DNA of 20,825 nucleotides, from contig BEXV01000897.1 in the NCBI GenBank assembly GCA_003118195.1, positions 19,833-40,657 of the forward strand, given 5' to 3'. The notes under the pieces were generated by a model. It was given only the letters and a program-made list of their open reading frames with translations, was not told the origin of the DNA and did not search any database. Below, piece after piece: positions 10,243 to 19,846 of this stretch; position 1 is the first letter of the stretch; each line of letters begins with the position of its first letter. The stretch comes from Hemicentrotus pulcherrimus (lineage: Eukaryota > Echinodermata > Echinoidea > Camarodonta > Strongylocentrotidae). The position numbers and the translations under genes are program-made.

Positions 10243-10391
10243 GGACCCGTTTCACAAAGCCCTTTTTCAATGACAAGTTACAAAACCAGTGGCAAATCTG
10301 CTGATATCCAATCAGAAACAAGGATTTCAATAGCTTATAACAAAAATTGTCATTTGTCACAGATGACAAGTTTTGTGAAATGGGGCCCAGG
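10243..10391. mobile_element. GGGCCCC-type fold-back MITE (149 bp)
   Basis: The left end GGACCCGTTTCACAAA and the right end TTTGTGAAATGGGGCCCAGG are inverted repeats; the left end lacks about seven bases of the GGGCCC block. The interior folds partly on itself (TGACAAGTT near the left against TCATCTGTGACAAATGACAA near the right). It shares termini and an internal CCAATCA...ATTTCAATAGCTTAT segment with 17651-17775, so both are copies of one family. No coding capacity. I associate this end type with sea-urchin DNA transposon derivatives, but cannot name the family. Confidence 0.7.
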
Positions 10392-11137
10392 TCCATCATA
10401 TCACGATAAACCGGAAGGACCCGGCTAAAGTAAAGTAAGATTATGATAGAAAGTGATCACGACCCAGCCCACATCATCGCACTTCCCCTTGTAATTGAGA
10501 AACCTGCTTCACCGCCCTGCCCTGTGCATTTCAAGACAAATCCACCTTTAATCAAATGAACATAATAATGCTCCACCAGTTATGATTTCCCATCATTATA
10601 TCGGCTTAATAAAAAGCAATACAGTAACAACCACTTTTGAGTACAAAATGTTAAAAATATATAATGAATATTTATATATGTACACTGTATATACATATAT
10701 TTTTGGAGTCAATGAAATACACACGGAATGTTACAATAACCTAGAAACACGACAAAAGGGGGAAATTCGGCAGGTTTGGGGCAGACGCGCTTGGCTCTTT
10801 CAATCGAGTAACCCCGGCTACGCCGCTGGGGTGGGGGTGCCGGGGGAATTCTGAAGAATCCTTGGAAAATATTGTTAGGAAGGAAAGGAATACGGGATGT
10901 TGAAATTTTGACCTTCTTTAATAAACAGAATGAGGAATTCATAAACATATTAAACACATGTCATCAACCCATCCGTACTCGTCTAGACCATTCCGGTGGT
11001 ATTCTTAAAGAGAAAATTGAGTACTAAAAGCAAGTGGAATAATTAAAAATACTTTCTCGTTCCGTATATTCTCATAATTATGTTTTTTATAATTTTTTGG
11101 ACAATTGAGTGGCAATGTAACCTGGCAATTATTACTC
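10392..11137. other. Non-coding stretch, AT-rich with a GC-rich patch
   Basis: A TATATATGTACACTGTATATACATATA-like AT palindromic patch lies at about 10673-10700. A GC-rich patch at about 10785-10850 contains CCGGCTACGCCGCTGGGG, wording common at the ends of old repeats. No gene is recognised. Confidence 0.4.
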
Positions 11138-11524
11138 TTAAAGGGATCCGGTAACTTTGTCGTAGATCCTTTAGAAATAATCCTTGATTTAGCTCATGCT
11201 GCAATGATAATTATAAACCTTTAGGTCAGTCAGGAACCCCATGATTTTTACAAGCCGATCGCCTGTCTGATAATCAAGTTATTTGTGATTGGAATTACAA
11301 ATTTTGAAAACCGTTTGCTAAACGGTTTTCATAACACGAGAGTCTATTAGGGAAAATGAGTATGGTAAAACCGGTCACTTAAAGATTTTTATTTTTTTGA
11401 GGTACTTCTTGATCATTTTGAAGCGCAATTTTTTTTTGGGCTTCATTATTACACCATATCACAGACACCGATAACTTGAAGGGCCGTGTATCTCAGATTT
11501 GAAATTGTTAAACGATCCCTTTAA
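11138..11524. mobile_element. TTAAAGGGAT-ended fold-back MITE, copy 1 (387 bp)
   Basis: The ends are TTAAAGGGATC (11138-11148) and GATCCCTTTAA (11514-11524), an exact 11-bp inverted repeat including TTAA. The interior aligns along its whole length with 19847-20216: shared blocks include TTTAGCTCATGCTGCAAT, GTCAGTCAGGAA, ATCGCCTGTCTGAT, GGTAAAACCGGTCACT, TGATCATTTTGAAGCGCA and GGGCCGTG. A perfect 11-bp hairpin (GAAAACCGTTT / AAACGGTTTTC, 3-nt loop) sits at 11306-11330. There is no open frame of note, so it would need transposase in trans. TTAA at both ends suggests a piggyBac-like TTAA target, but the terminal bases are not a classic piggyBac end. Confidence 0.8.
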
Positions 11525-12897
11525 ATTGCTCTCATAAACTATTTAAAAAAGGACCCGAAATATTATGTTACGTTTATCTGCCGCCCATGCATTTAAACTT
11601 CAGAGTCTGAACTCCTGATCTAGATTTCGATGCCACGTGTTAGTGATGTCCCACAAATCCAAATCTGTGTTCAGTGCGTTTACATGGTTAGTGATTTAAA
11701 GTCACTCTGATCATTAGTTTTCAAATATGACTAGAAATATTTTAAAACTATTTGACCTAATTTTGATGCCACATATTTGTGTATAGGCCCATTTACCTGG
11801 CACGGCCCATAAGACAGAGAGCCCGTGAGACCAACACTCCACTACAACCAAGAAGTTACCAGCAGAAATATGCTGGTAACTTCTTGCTACAACTAAATAC
11901 CTCTCTCTTTTCATTCAGTGTCGGTCTGATGGTCGTATCGTCTGTGCGGCCGGGACATACATAAGTATCATGCTTTGTTGTTTTAGAATTACACTGAAAT
12001 GTGAAACCATACGATTGTAAATGTGAACCAATATGATAATTCATGTTTTTTCTACAAAACGACGTTACGCATATTTTGTAAATCATTGTGTTTTCTGACC
12101 AATAAAACTCATCAAGATACAAAAAATAACAAAATTTCGGGCAGTCTCGTGGTGCCATTACCCAAATCCGTATTAAGTGTTTTTATTCCTCTCTGTAATT
12201 TTCAGTAGGATTAGTCTCTCCAATCCTGATGATTCAAGAACCTCTTACAATATTCCTAGTCTAAACTCCCGAACTCTTTTTTCACAATGAAATTGTTGGA
12301 GCACTACCTAACATCATGTTTGAACTAATTTGAATTGATTTAGAGGAACTCATTCCCTACAAACCATTTGCCTTTTATGATCGCCTCATTTTCTTTGTTT
12401 GTTAATGCATTCATAAAAATGCACTGTACTGCCTGTTATATAAATTGTGATATTTTTAAAAGCAGTTTAAAAAAATGAAATTGACGGGTCATAAAACTCA
12501 GTCGTAAATGTATTTGTTTTTAAAATATTCAAGGGAAACAGACATACAATTTAAATTCTACAAAAAGAAAGAAAGAAAACGAAAAAGAGAGAAGGACAGA
12601 AAGATAGCCAGAAAAAACAAAAGAAGAAAAAAACACACAAAAAAAATTTCTGACAATCATACTTCAACTCTGCAACATAATCCCTGCTAAATATCTTAAA
12701 TTGAAGAAGAGTAGCCGTGACTTCTCTAGTACAGACTAATAGACCTTTATTTGACCTTGTCTATTCAACTTCACGGCGCTTTTCTCCTAGCTTCTGAAGA
12801 ATTTTTTTTTGTTTGTATCGTAGCCTCGCGCGCTTGAAAATTTGAGAGGGGGGGGGAGCATGGGGCGTTTAACATAACGTGCCGATAGAGATATAGA
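11525..12897. other. AT-rich non-coding stretch
   Basis: Apart from the hairpin at 11842-11893, I see only AT-rich sequence and purine-rich A/G runs at 12560-12650. Short frames have no recognisable content. Confidence 0.4.
11842..11893. repeat. Perfect 16-bp hairpin flanked by 7-bp direct repeats
   Basis: CAAGAAGTTACCAGCA (11849-11864), loop GAAATA, then its exact complement (11871-11886). Immediately outside are identical CTACAAC copies at 11842-11848 and 11887-11893. The arrangement is direct repeat, inverted repeat, loop, inverted repeat, direct repeat, as in a miniature insertion with target duplication. A template-switch mutation is the main alternative. Confidence 0.85.
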
Positions 12898-13118
12898 TAC
12901 AGTAAATAAATACATAAAAATGTATATAAATAAATAAAATAAGATATATAAATAAATAAATAAATGAATGAATACATAGATAAATGAATAAAAGTCAAAT
13001 ACATTAAATCAATTACTAAATCAATAACTAACCAATTAAATAAATGATAAATGAAATACATATATTAATAAACATAATTAATTGATAGATGAATAAAATG
13101 GCAAATAATAATAATAAT
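12898..13118. repeat. AT-rich low-complexity tract (TAAA/AATA-like)
   Basis: Degenerate AAATA, ATAAAT and TGAATGAAT units fill the stretch and create a minus-strand Tyr/Leu/Ile-rich open frame (12771-13061) which is not a gene. An 11-base G run lies just upstream at 12848-12856. Confidence 0.8.
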
Positions 13119-13164
13119 CAGTTTTTTATTTTTTATTAGAATCACTAAGCGCTTCCAAACTTGA

Positions 13165-13257
13165 AGATTATTACCCCGGCTTTAGCAGTGCTGCCATTGC
13201 GGCGCTCTAGCGATTCAAACTATAAATTCCTGCCAGGTTCCCATTTAAATCACCTGG
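13165..13257 (-). repeat. SINE body/tail fragment, reverse orientation
   Basis: ACCCCGGCTTTAGCAGTGCT, then GCCATTGCGGCGCTC, then AAATTCCTGCCAGGTTCCCA and CACCTGG. From memory this is the order found upstream of CACCTGGGTCGAGAG in antisense copies of a sea-urchin tRNA-derived SINE. The copy stops at CACCTGG, the same junction at which the 5308-5364 fragment starts. The tRNA-like promoter is absent, so it is inactive. The family cannot be named without a search. Confidence 0.5.
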
Positions 13258-14590
13258 TAACAAAAACAGATAAATGAAATCAACATTGAATGAAATTACG
13301 CATCGAAGGTCGATTAAGTAAACTGTTGTTTGTTGTTGTTGTTAGAATGTGTTAAAGCAATTCAGTAAAAAAAAATGACTATTTATGACTCGGAAACCAG
13401 TGCAAAAGACAACCTTTAAAAACATTAAAATAAACATGAATCTTGGTTAGGAACAAAGGTGGTGTGACAAGGCGTACAGTTCCATATGTCCCCCAAGTCA
13501 TCCAGGGAGGTAGGATAATGCTGATATCATCTGACCAATCTTCGGGAGGGAAAGATTTTCTGTTGGCCATCCGATCTGTCGGTGATAATGAAAAGAAGAT
13601 GATTTGCATTTGGCAGGTTGTGGTCCTTTTGATGGAATATCTTCGACAACAGTGACTCTTCAAAATCATACTCATTGCTCATCAGGAAATATTTCCTGGA
13701 AAGATATTTTGAAATCACGCATGAATCGTCGTTCGATTGAGATGATGATATATGTACTCTTAGTAGAGTGATAACAGTTATACTTCTAGATAATCGAGTA
13801 ACTTGAATTCTGTTACACGTGTATGATGTATGCGTTGTTCAAGGTAGGGAATCAATTTTATTTTCAAGCGTCTGACATACTTCATGTAAAAAGAAAAGCA
13901 TCCATTCTGTATTTTGCCAAATATGCAGACAGGTACATGTACCTGTCGCTTTGTGTTTTTTTTACTTTTAAGTAAAACTACTGGATTTGCTTTAAATTCC
14001 TTCTCACGGAGTATGCAAGTCGGGTCACAGTGTGTTATAAAATTTAGATAAAACCTGAAAACATGAATCGTTCTATGTTTATGACGAAAGCAATATGATC
14101 AGGTGTCTACTCCCTTCAATCAAAACATCTTCGTGAGTTTAAAGACGACACTTTTTCATCTTCGTTTTTCTCTCCCTATTGCTACTTCTTACCTCTTTCA
14201 ATGCTCGTCAACGGAGAAATCGCATTAGAGTTGAACTTATCCGCCCCCACTTGCCATCAGGGCACACCATTGCGACCGCAGAGCCCATCAATTACATTGA
14301 GGTTACAAGAGATAGACACATCACAATTTGACTGCCACCCTAAAAACACGAGGGGTGGCACTTAGCTTAGAAACCCTTTGACACGGAATCAAGGGTGATC
14401 TATATTTGAGGGGCTATACATTTGCGGTTAATTTGGAATACAAATTGACAATTAAACTAAGATGTGGTGTCGAAAAAATGAATACATGACAAATGCGCTT
14501 GGTGGAAAGTCATGTATAGTGTTCAAACTTTTTGAAATGTGAGCATGGAATAATAAACGGTATATAAGGGAGATCAATTCAAAGAAATGA
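13258..14590. other. Non-coding stretch, mostly unique-looking
   Basis: Contains a short TTG tract (13323-13341), the 20-bp palindrome at 13928-13947, and an 8-bp stem TGCCACCC/GGGTGGCA at 14333-14360. The 60- to 98-codon frames around 13379-13718 overlap each other on both strands and show no family signature. Confidence 0.4.
13928..13947. repeat. 20-bp perfect palindrome
   Basis: GACAGGTACATGTACCTGTC reads the same on both strands with no spacer. It is built on ACATGT with GGTAC arms. It could be a dimeric protein-binding site or chance; no partner sites are seen nearby. Confidence 0.9.
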
Positions 14591-14707
14591 AAGGACAATT
14601 AAAAAATGAGAAGATAATTTCAACGAATCGATCATTTATACAAAATAAAATGAATAAAAGGACAATTTAAAAATGAGAAGATTATTTCAACGAATCGATC
14701 ATCTATC
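14591..14707. repeat. 67-bp tandem duplication
   Basis: AAGGACAATT...ATGAGAAG...TTTCAACGAATCGATCAT occurs at 14591-14636 and again at 14658-14703, a 67-base period, with only a few substitutions. The intervening A-rich part is less alike. It is a local duplication without a third copy. Confidence 0.85.
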
Positions 14708-15139
14708 AACATTTCAATTTTGATATTAATGGGCAAAAACGTATCTGTCATATCATCATCATCAATATCGTCATTCTCAACATTGGCGTAATGACCAACA
14801 TTTCCCATGTTATCGTCACATCACATCATCATGGCCGCAGTAATCTCTTCGACCAGGGCGTAGCTATATGGGGGCACATGAGCACACCTCTTCTTACTCC
14901 TTAAATCGCTTGGTCGCTTTATGTTTCTCGCATTGAATCTACGAAGTAATTCCTCACAGAGTGGACCTTTTCTTGATCAACATCAAATATAGCCATTGTC
15001 ATATCATTTGTTTGTGGAATCTTTTCCTTTTTTTCGCAGTAATTGTACATGTTTCGTTTATAATCTCCTAAACCATGGACCTACTAGAGATGCTAAACCA
15101 CCGTTGTCACATCACCCCCTCTGATTTCTACCTCTCACT

Positions 15140-15140
<1 letters not shown>
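14708..15140. other. Non-coding stretch
   Basis: A short ATC/CATCAT tract lies near 14750-14765. GGGCGTAGCTATATGGGGGCA at about 14856-14877 resembles a recurrent repeat edge of marine invertebrates. Nothing else is recognised. Confidence 0.4.

Positions 15141-15200
<60 letters not shown>
15141..15200. repeat. (TC)n microsatellite followed by (TA)5
   Basis: The tract is almost pure TC to 15191, then TATATATATA. It causes the Ser/Leu-rich frame at 15075-15257. Confidence 0.95.
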
Positions 15201-16407
15201 CTTATGTCTCCTTTTAAATACCTCTTCATTATTTCTCGGCCAGACACCCTTAATTGATACCTGTTTAATTGTTGAATTGTTCAACACGATTCCTTAAAAG
15301 TCTGCGCTATATCTATCAAATGCGTGGTACCTCGACAAAAAATAGCGGTGGGGGGGGGGGCGTTCTCCAGTATCTTTCGAAAGGACACCATCTCCAAGGC
15401 GAAGAGATGAAAGTCAGATATGATATAAACAAAGGATGAGTTGCAATAAGAGCAAGATATATCTTCTTTTTGGCAAGGGGAACGGATCTCAGGAGACGCA
15501 AGCTGAAAATGTGTGTATATGTTTGCCCAGACTCGCGGAGCCCGGCCGGTCGTATAATGCTCCGCCTCGTTATTTGTTTTCGCGGCTTTTCGGCACTTGC
15601 AACATGACATATTGCGTTGTAGGAATTAATCAGTCTGGGAGGAGTTAAAGGAAGGATACCAGCTCAATATTAAATGATAGGATACCTATCTTACATATCC
15701 AGGGAATATCATAGTCGGAGAAACAGAATGAGTATAGAGGGAAGAAAACAAGGAATGCAACAACGAAATGCCGAAATATGTATACTTTCAACGCTCGAAA
15801 TGTTAGATACTGTTTACGGGTCGGGAGTGGGACAATACTTCCCTGTATGGATTCCAGGAGTACTCCATACTTGGATTGTTTGTACATGTATCATGTTTAG
15901 ATAATTATTTTCTTTTTAGTTTAATTTTTCTCTCGGCAACATTGAGCATAATTGTTGGACTACCCCTGTATATACCCCTTCTGACAATTTGCCCATCTCT
16001 ATGCAAACTAAACAAACACACGATCAGAAGAAGAACAAGGGAGATGGGAGGAAGCGAAACATTTTCGCCTATGGGGAAAATATGTTACATGAGGGGCACT
16101 TTAAATGGGCTCGCATCTATCGAAGATGTATGCATCATTTCGGGTGTGAGTGTGACAGTGACTCGAGACGAGGCGCGAACGTCGTCGACGATGGTTCTTA
16201 ACAGAAAGCAAAGAGAACGGCGGCAATTGATGCTCGGCAATCGGGCAGACAGAGCGAGTGAGAGATGGGAAGAAGTGGAATGTGTTTGAGTGAAATGTCA
16301 CGATTGGAGCTGGATAGAAGGGTCATAAAACGCGCTAATATAACTCTCATAACACGATAAATCACTCGGCCAACGATGGGCTTTTCAACAACCCGATGTT
16401 GGCGATT
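15201..16407. other. Non-coding stretch with the most balanced composition in the window
   Basis: Includes a run of G at 15348-15360 and CG-containing sequence at 15530-15600 and 16060-16260. Plus-strand frames at 15876-16289 (137 codons) and 15989-16201 overlap in different phases, and I recognise no domain in either. If the region hides an exon, this is a plausible place, but I cannot define one. Confidence 0.35.
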
Positions 16408-16660
16408 TTAAAGCCGCACTGTTGCACGTTTCGGGAAACTCACGCTTGCGGAGATATACTTGTGAACTATATACTAATACTTTATGCCTGGTCTTCAATA
16501 ACTCATATGATTGTTACATACTTATTACCTAAATATATTTCTAAGTACCTTCTATCGGGAGCAAAGTTTTTTCGAAATGCCCCCAGAATTATAAAAAACA
16601 GTTTTACGCCGCAAAATAGTGCCAATGGTGAAAAAACGCTTATCTAATCCTTTTGTGGTT

Positions 16661-16692
16661 AAAAATTAAAAATAAAAAAAAAAAAAAAAAAA
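16661..16692. repeat. Poly-A tract
   Basis: An A-rich run ends in about 19 consecutive A. It might be a retroposon tail, but no recognised body lies upstream. Confidence 0.9.
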
Positions 16693-16879
16693 CTTCACAA
16701 TCTGTAAAGACATGACATGAAAACTGTCTGCAACGTGAAAATATAATGGGTCCTTACTTACAGGCTCGCTATAACGTCGACGTAATACAGGACGTACAGT
16801 TGTATGACGCTCACAACGCGCTTCGTCACCATAGTCGTCACCCACCATGGTTGCGGAATATTGATGGATGTGTTAGTAA

Positions 16880-16930
16880 CACAAAGACAAACAAACAAAC
16901 AGACAAGCAAACAAAATATGAACAAGCAAA
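16880..16930. repeat. ACAA/AAGC-rich short tract
   Basis: Degenerate ACAA units (ACAAACAAACAAACAGACAAGC) give Lys/Thr/Asn/Gln-rich frames. Confidence 0.7.
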
Positions 16931-17169
16931 CGATCGTTGATTATACTAGGACTAAATTCAGTCCAGGCATGTATGAATGTTGCAGCAAACAATTTCAAAC
17001 AATCTTTAGGAGATATGATTATGAGTGAATGACCATGTCAACGTCAATTGTTGCATTTGTTCATTTGTTCTGCTCTCGTATATGATACCCAGTGATTTTT
17101 TCATCACTGATAAGATTTTTTGAGTTTATACGTTCCCTGGAAATCTGATTGAGCGAAGTGCGACTTTAA

Positions 17170-17650
17170 AGTCGGAAAAGACACATAACTCGCCCAAAAC
17201 AAAACATAGAGCCGCCAGAATCTCGCCAGCCGATGAAGTAATCCAGTTATTAATAAATTTGAGGGTTTTTTTACAAGCATGTTTGGGACATTTTTGAAGT
17301 GACGAAGTGAGGTCGTTAGGGTGTGAGTGCCACTTTCCGATTCCCACGTTTTGTTTTATACAAAGATAGTTTATGGTCGATGGATTGCACATGTACCCCC
17401 ACCCCCATCATCCCACCTCTATCTCCTTGTCTCTCCCTCTTGCTTTGCAGCAGATCTACATGTGTTTCGAGTAGGGGTAGGAGATTGGCAAAGAAAAGCG
17501 CGCGTAATTCAGTTGACCATCTTCCCTTGTTCCAAAGACTCTTGAGAGACACCATATTCATAGAAGAGAGGCATGATTGAGGCAATATAAAAACATCTAT
17601 AATGTATCTATTCTAAAAGAAGTTGTAAAAGAAGTTGTACACGTATGTAC
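17170..17650. other. Non-coding stretch, nothing recognised
   Basis: Overlapping 70- to 89-codon frames occur on both strands around 17316-17585, in mutually exclusive phases and without family signatures. A pyrimidine-rich patch with CCCCCACCCCCATC lies near 17395-17410. Confidence 0.4.
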
Positions 17651-17775
17651 CTGGGCCCCGTATCATGAAACGTATCACGTGTCACATATCCACCAATCAA
17701 ATGCAACTATTTCAGCAGCTTATGACGGTTATCATAATTTGTTATTGATAACAACTTTATGAAACTGCGCCAAGG
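17651..17775. mobile_element. GGGCCCC-type fold-back MITE (125 bp), second copy
   Basis: The left end CTGGGCCCCGTATCATGAAA is the inverse of the right end TTTATGAAACTGCGCCAAGG with several mismatches. The interior CCAATCA...ATTTCAGCAGCTTATGAC aligns with the element at 10243-10391. It is shorter than that copy. Its right edge directly abuts the TTAA of the next element. Confidence 0.65.
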
Positions 17776-18167
17776 TTAAAGATAAACTTTAGTACTGGTG
17801 ACACGATTGCATTATACAAGAAAAGGTGTGGAATCAATCAGAAACAGTTGATTATGTAGCATGTAAGTATTGGTGTGCACTGCAAGGTTCTGGAGTCATC
17901 AAAATCATAATAAATTTGACCGCGTCTTGGTAAAGTAGCAAGCACTGTACACAGAAAGCTATTATGGGACAACACACATGGTGTCGGGGCTGGTACTACC
18001 TTGATTTCCTTGTCTTTATATGCTCATTACTCAGCCAGTATACATTTTCTTTCTAAATTGTTTGGCACATGTCATTTATTTGTAATCTTGAACAGTCAGT
18101 GTAAGTTTCGTTTGATTCTGTGAGATTTTTTTTTTTTTTTTAAACCAGAACTGGAGTTTATCTTTAA
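17776..18167. mobile_element. TTAAAGATAAACT-ended MITE (392 bp)
   Basis: The left end begins TTAAAGATAAACTTTAGTAC and the reverse complement of the right end begins TTAAAGATAAACTCCAGTTC. Over 24 bases 21 match. TTAA lies at both extremes. The interior has no significant open frame and carries a T15-T20 run just inside the right terminal repeat (about 18126-18141). It differs from the 11138/19847 family beyond the first six bases, so it is a separate non-autonomous family with the same target preference. Confidence 0.65.
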
Positions 18168-19846
18168 GTTGCAAAGAAATATTTTTTGTTAAATGTTAAA
18201 TCGTTCTGATTTGCTATTCTCTGGAATAAAGAAGTAACTACCTAGTGACATACATTCACCAGATAAGAATCATTGATTAGCCAATTAAGGAAAAAACAGG
18301 TGACAGTTACGGGCATATAAATCGAGCAGCAAATTTTTCGAGAGTCGTTTTCTATCGTTATAGGATTTCAGTTCGCCGAAACTATTATCGTTCCAAGGAA
18401 GAAAAAAAAAAGGGCGCGTACAGAGGGCAGACGATAATATTTCTCAATTTCACGGTTGATAATGAAGACATTGAATTTCTCCAAACACAAACACCGTCAG
18501 GTCGCAATGAACCCCTTCTTGTTCTTAGAAAAATAGGAAAAACTTTTCCTTGAAACATTACATGTGTTTATTCGAACTGGTCTAGGTAATACTCCAGTTA
18601 TATCGACGAGAACGATATCGGATCGTCAATAGTAAGAACAGATCATTACATTACCACGAAGAGCCAAGTATCGGTTAGTTTGGTTGCATTGTGACTGAGG
18701 TATGGAATCGGCTGCTGGTGAGATGCAAACCACTTGGAAAGGGCTGGAAGTTATTAGTTCGGCGATAATGGAATAGTAGTAATAGAAGTAAACGCAAGGA
18801 AATGACTAAATACATAGGATCGAATATTCTTGTCTTATATTTGTTTATATTATGAAAGAGAAAAAGAGGTAAACACTTTAAAAGAAGTGAATTAAACTGA
18901 GTCCCCTGTTGTTCATTCGTTATCATGTTTATACCCATGTTGTATACAATTCCATTGAAACTACTCGAAATTTCACGGTTGTTCGTTTTATACCTTACTT
19001 TTGACATTAACAAGACAATTCCACTGGGACACGAGCGATGCTCTAAGCGCCCAGTCACCTTGCCCATCAGGGGGTAATATGCTATCCACCCCCGGGCACC
19101 GGCGATTCCACTCACTCCTACCCTTGAGAACAGTAGCAAAGCGGGAAGAGTCAACTTCACGGCGGGGGGTGTCAAGACACCCATTTCGCGTGATAAAGAA
19201 AGAGAGGGAAAGAAAAAACGGAGGTGCGAGGATAACGTTACGCGCAAATATTTTCATTAGTCGTCTATTAGCAGTGGTGCATGGTGGGGATATACCTCTC
19301 CTTTCATCCTAATGATGGGGGAGAAAGTTTCGCTTTTCAAACCGCCGGCGATGTAATTGCATATCTTGTTTTTAACGTCCATCCTTCTTTATTCTGTTTG
19401 GGTGGCACCTACCGTTCTTTTATTGTTATGTTTTGGAAACAGTTCCGACGCGCGGATAGTCTATTCCCAAGCAAAAGTATTAATATAAACAAATAACTTT
19501 TTCATGAAAAACAATCGGGCAAATACAAATTACATCCAAATAATTTCATCATTATATCTTTTAGATTATCATATTCTGATATGAAAATGAACTTTCTTTT
19601 TCAGGGAATGGTGGTGATATATCGCATTTCATCCTCGCGCCGGCTCGCTGATAAACATGCCCTGAGCATGAATGGAGACTACGTTCAAGGTGGAACGCAC
19701 TTTAGCGAAGGTTGATACCATAGGCCACCCTACTCTTGGAGTAATTATTGTTTTTAACAGCTTTGTCTTCCGCCGCCCTTGTGTGTCAACCCCACCGTGT
19801 AATGATCCTGTCACAAATCATGACAATAATCAACTGAGACAGCTCC
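18168..19846. other. Non-coding stretch with a CG-richer part
   Basis: TATAAATC at 18316-18323 is TATA-like. The 19010-19210 part is GC-richer than its surroundings. The largest frame of the window (minus, 18675-19247, 190 codons) crosses it, but its N-terminal half is Ser/Leu-rich, its middle is irregular, and no domain is visible. No gene is called. Confidence 0.4.
18316..18323 (+). promoter_or_regulatory. TATA-box-like motif, isolated
   Basis: TATAAATC sits in a locally less AT-rich context (GGGCA before, GAGCAGC after), so it stands out a little. No initiator or downstream gene supports it, and in AT-rich DNA such a motif is expected by chance. Confidence 0.15.

Larger units (their letters stand above)
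16408..17169. mobile_element. Possible TTAA-ended element (762 bp), weakly supported
   Basis: TTAAAGCCGCACT at 16408-16420 and AGTGCGACTTTAA at 17157-17169 are inverted with one mismatch over 13 bases, and both end in TTAA like the other TTAAAG elements here. The interior holds a poly-A run (16661-16692) and an ACAA-rich tract (about 16880-16930) and no usable gene. The right terminus lies inside a 14-bp palindrome CGACTTTAAAGTCG, which weakens the case. Chance pairing cannot be excluded. Confidence 0.35.

Noticed and set aside
12771..13061. Tyr/Ile/Leu-rich 96-codon frame resembling a membrane protein
   Set aside because: Produced by the degenerate TAAA/AATA low-complexity tract.
15876..16289. 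137-codon plus-strand frame
   Set aside because: Overlaps another open frame in a different phase; no domain or residue pattern recognised.
18675..19247. Longest open frame, 190 codons on the minus strand
   Set aside because: No recognisable domain, irregular composition, Ser/Leu-rich N-terminal part, a competing open frame in another minus phase (18988-19257), and no splice or promoter support.
19277..19637. Similar ATGGTGG.GATATA..TTTCATCCT stretches at about 19277-19309 and 19606-19637
   Set aside because: Only about 30 bases with gaps; too short and diverged to call a duplication.
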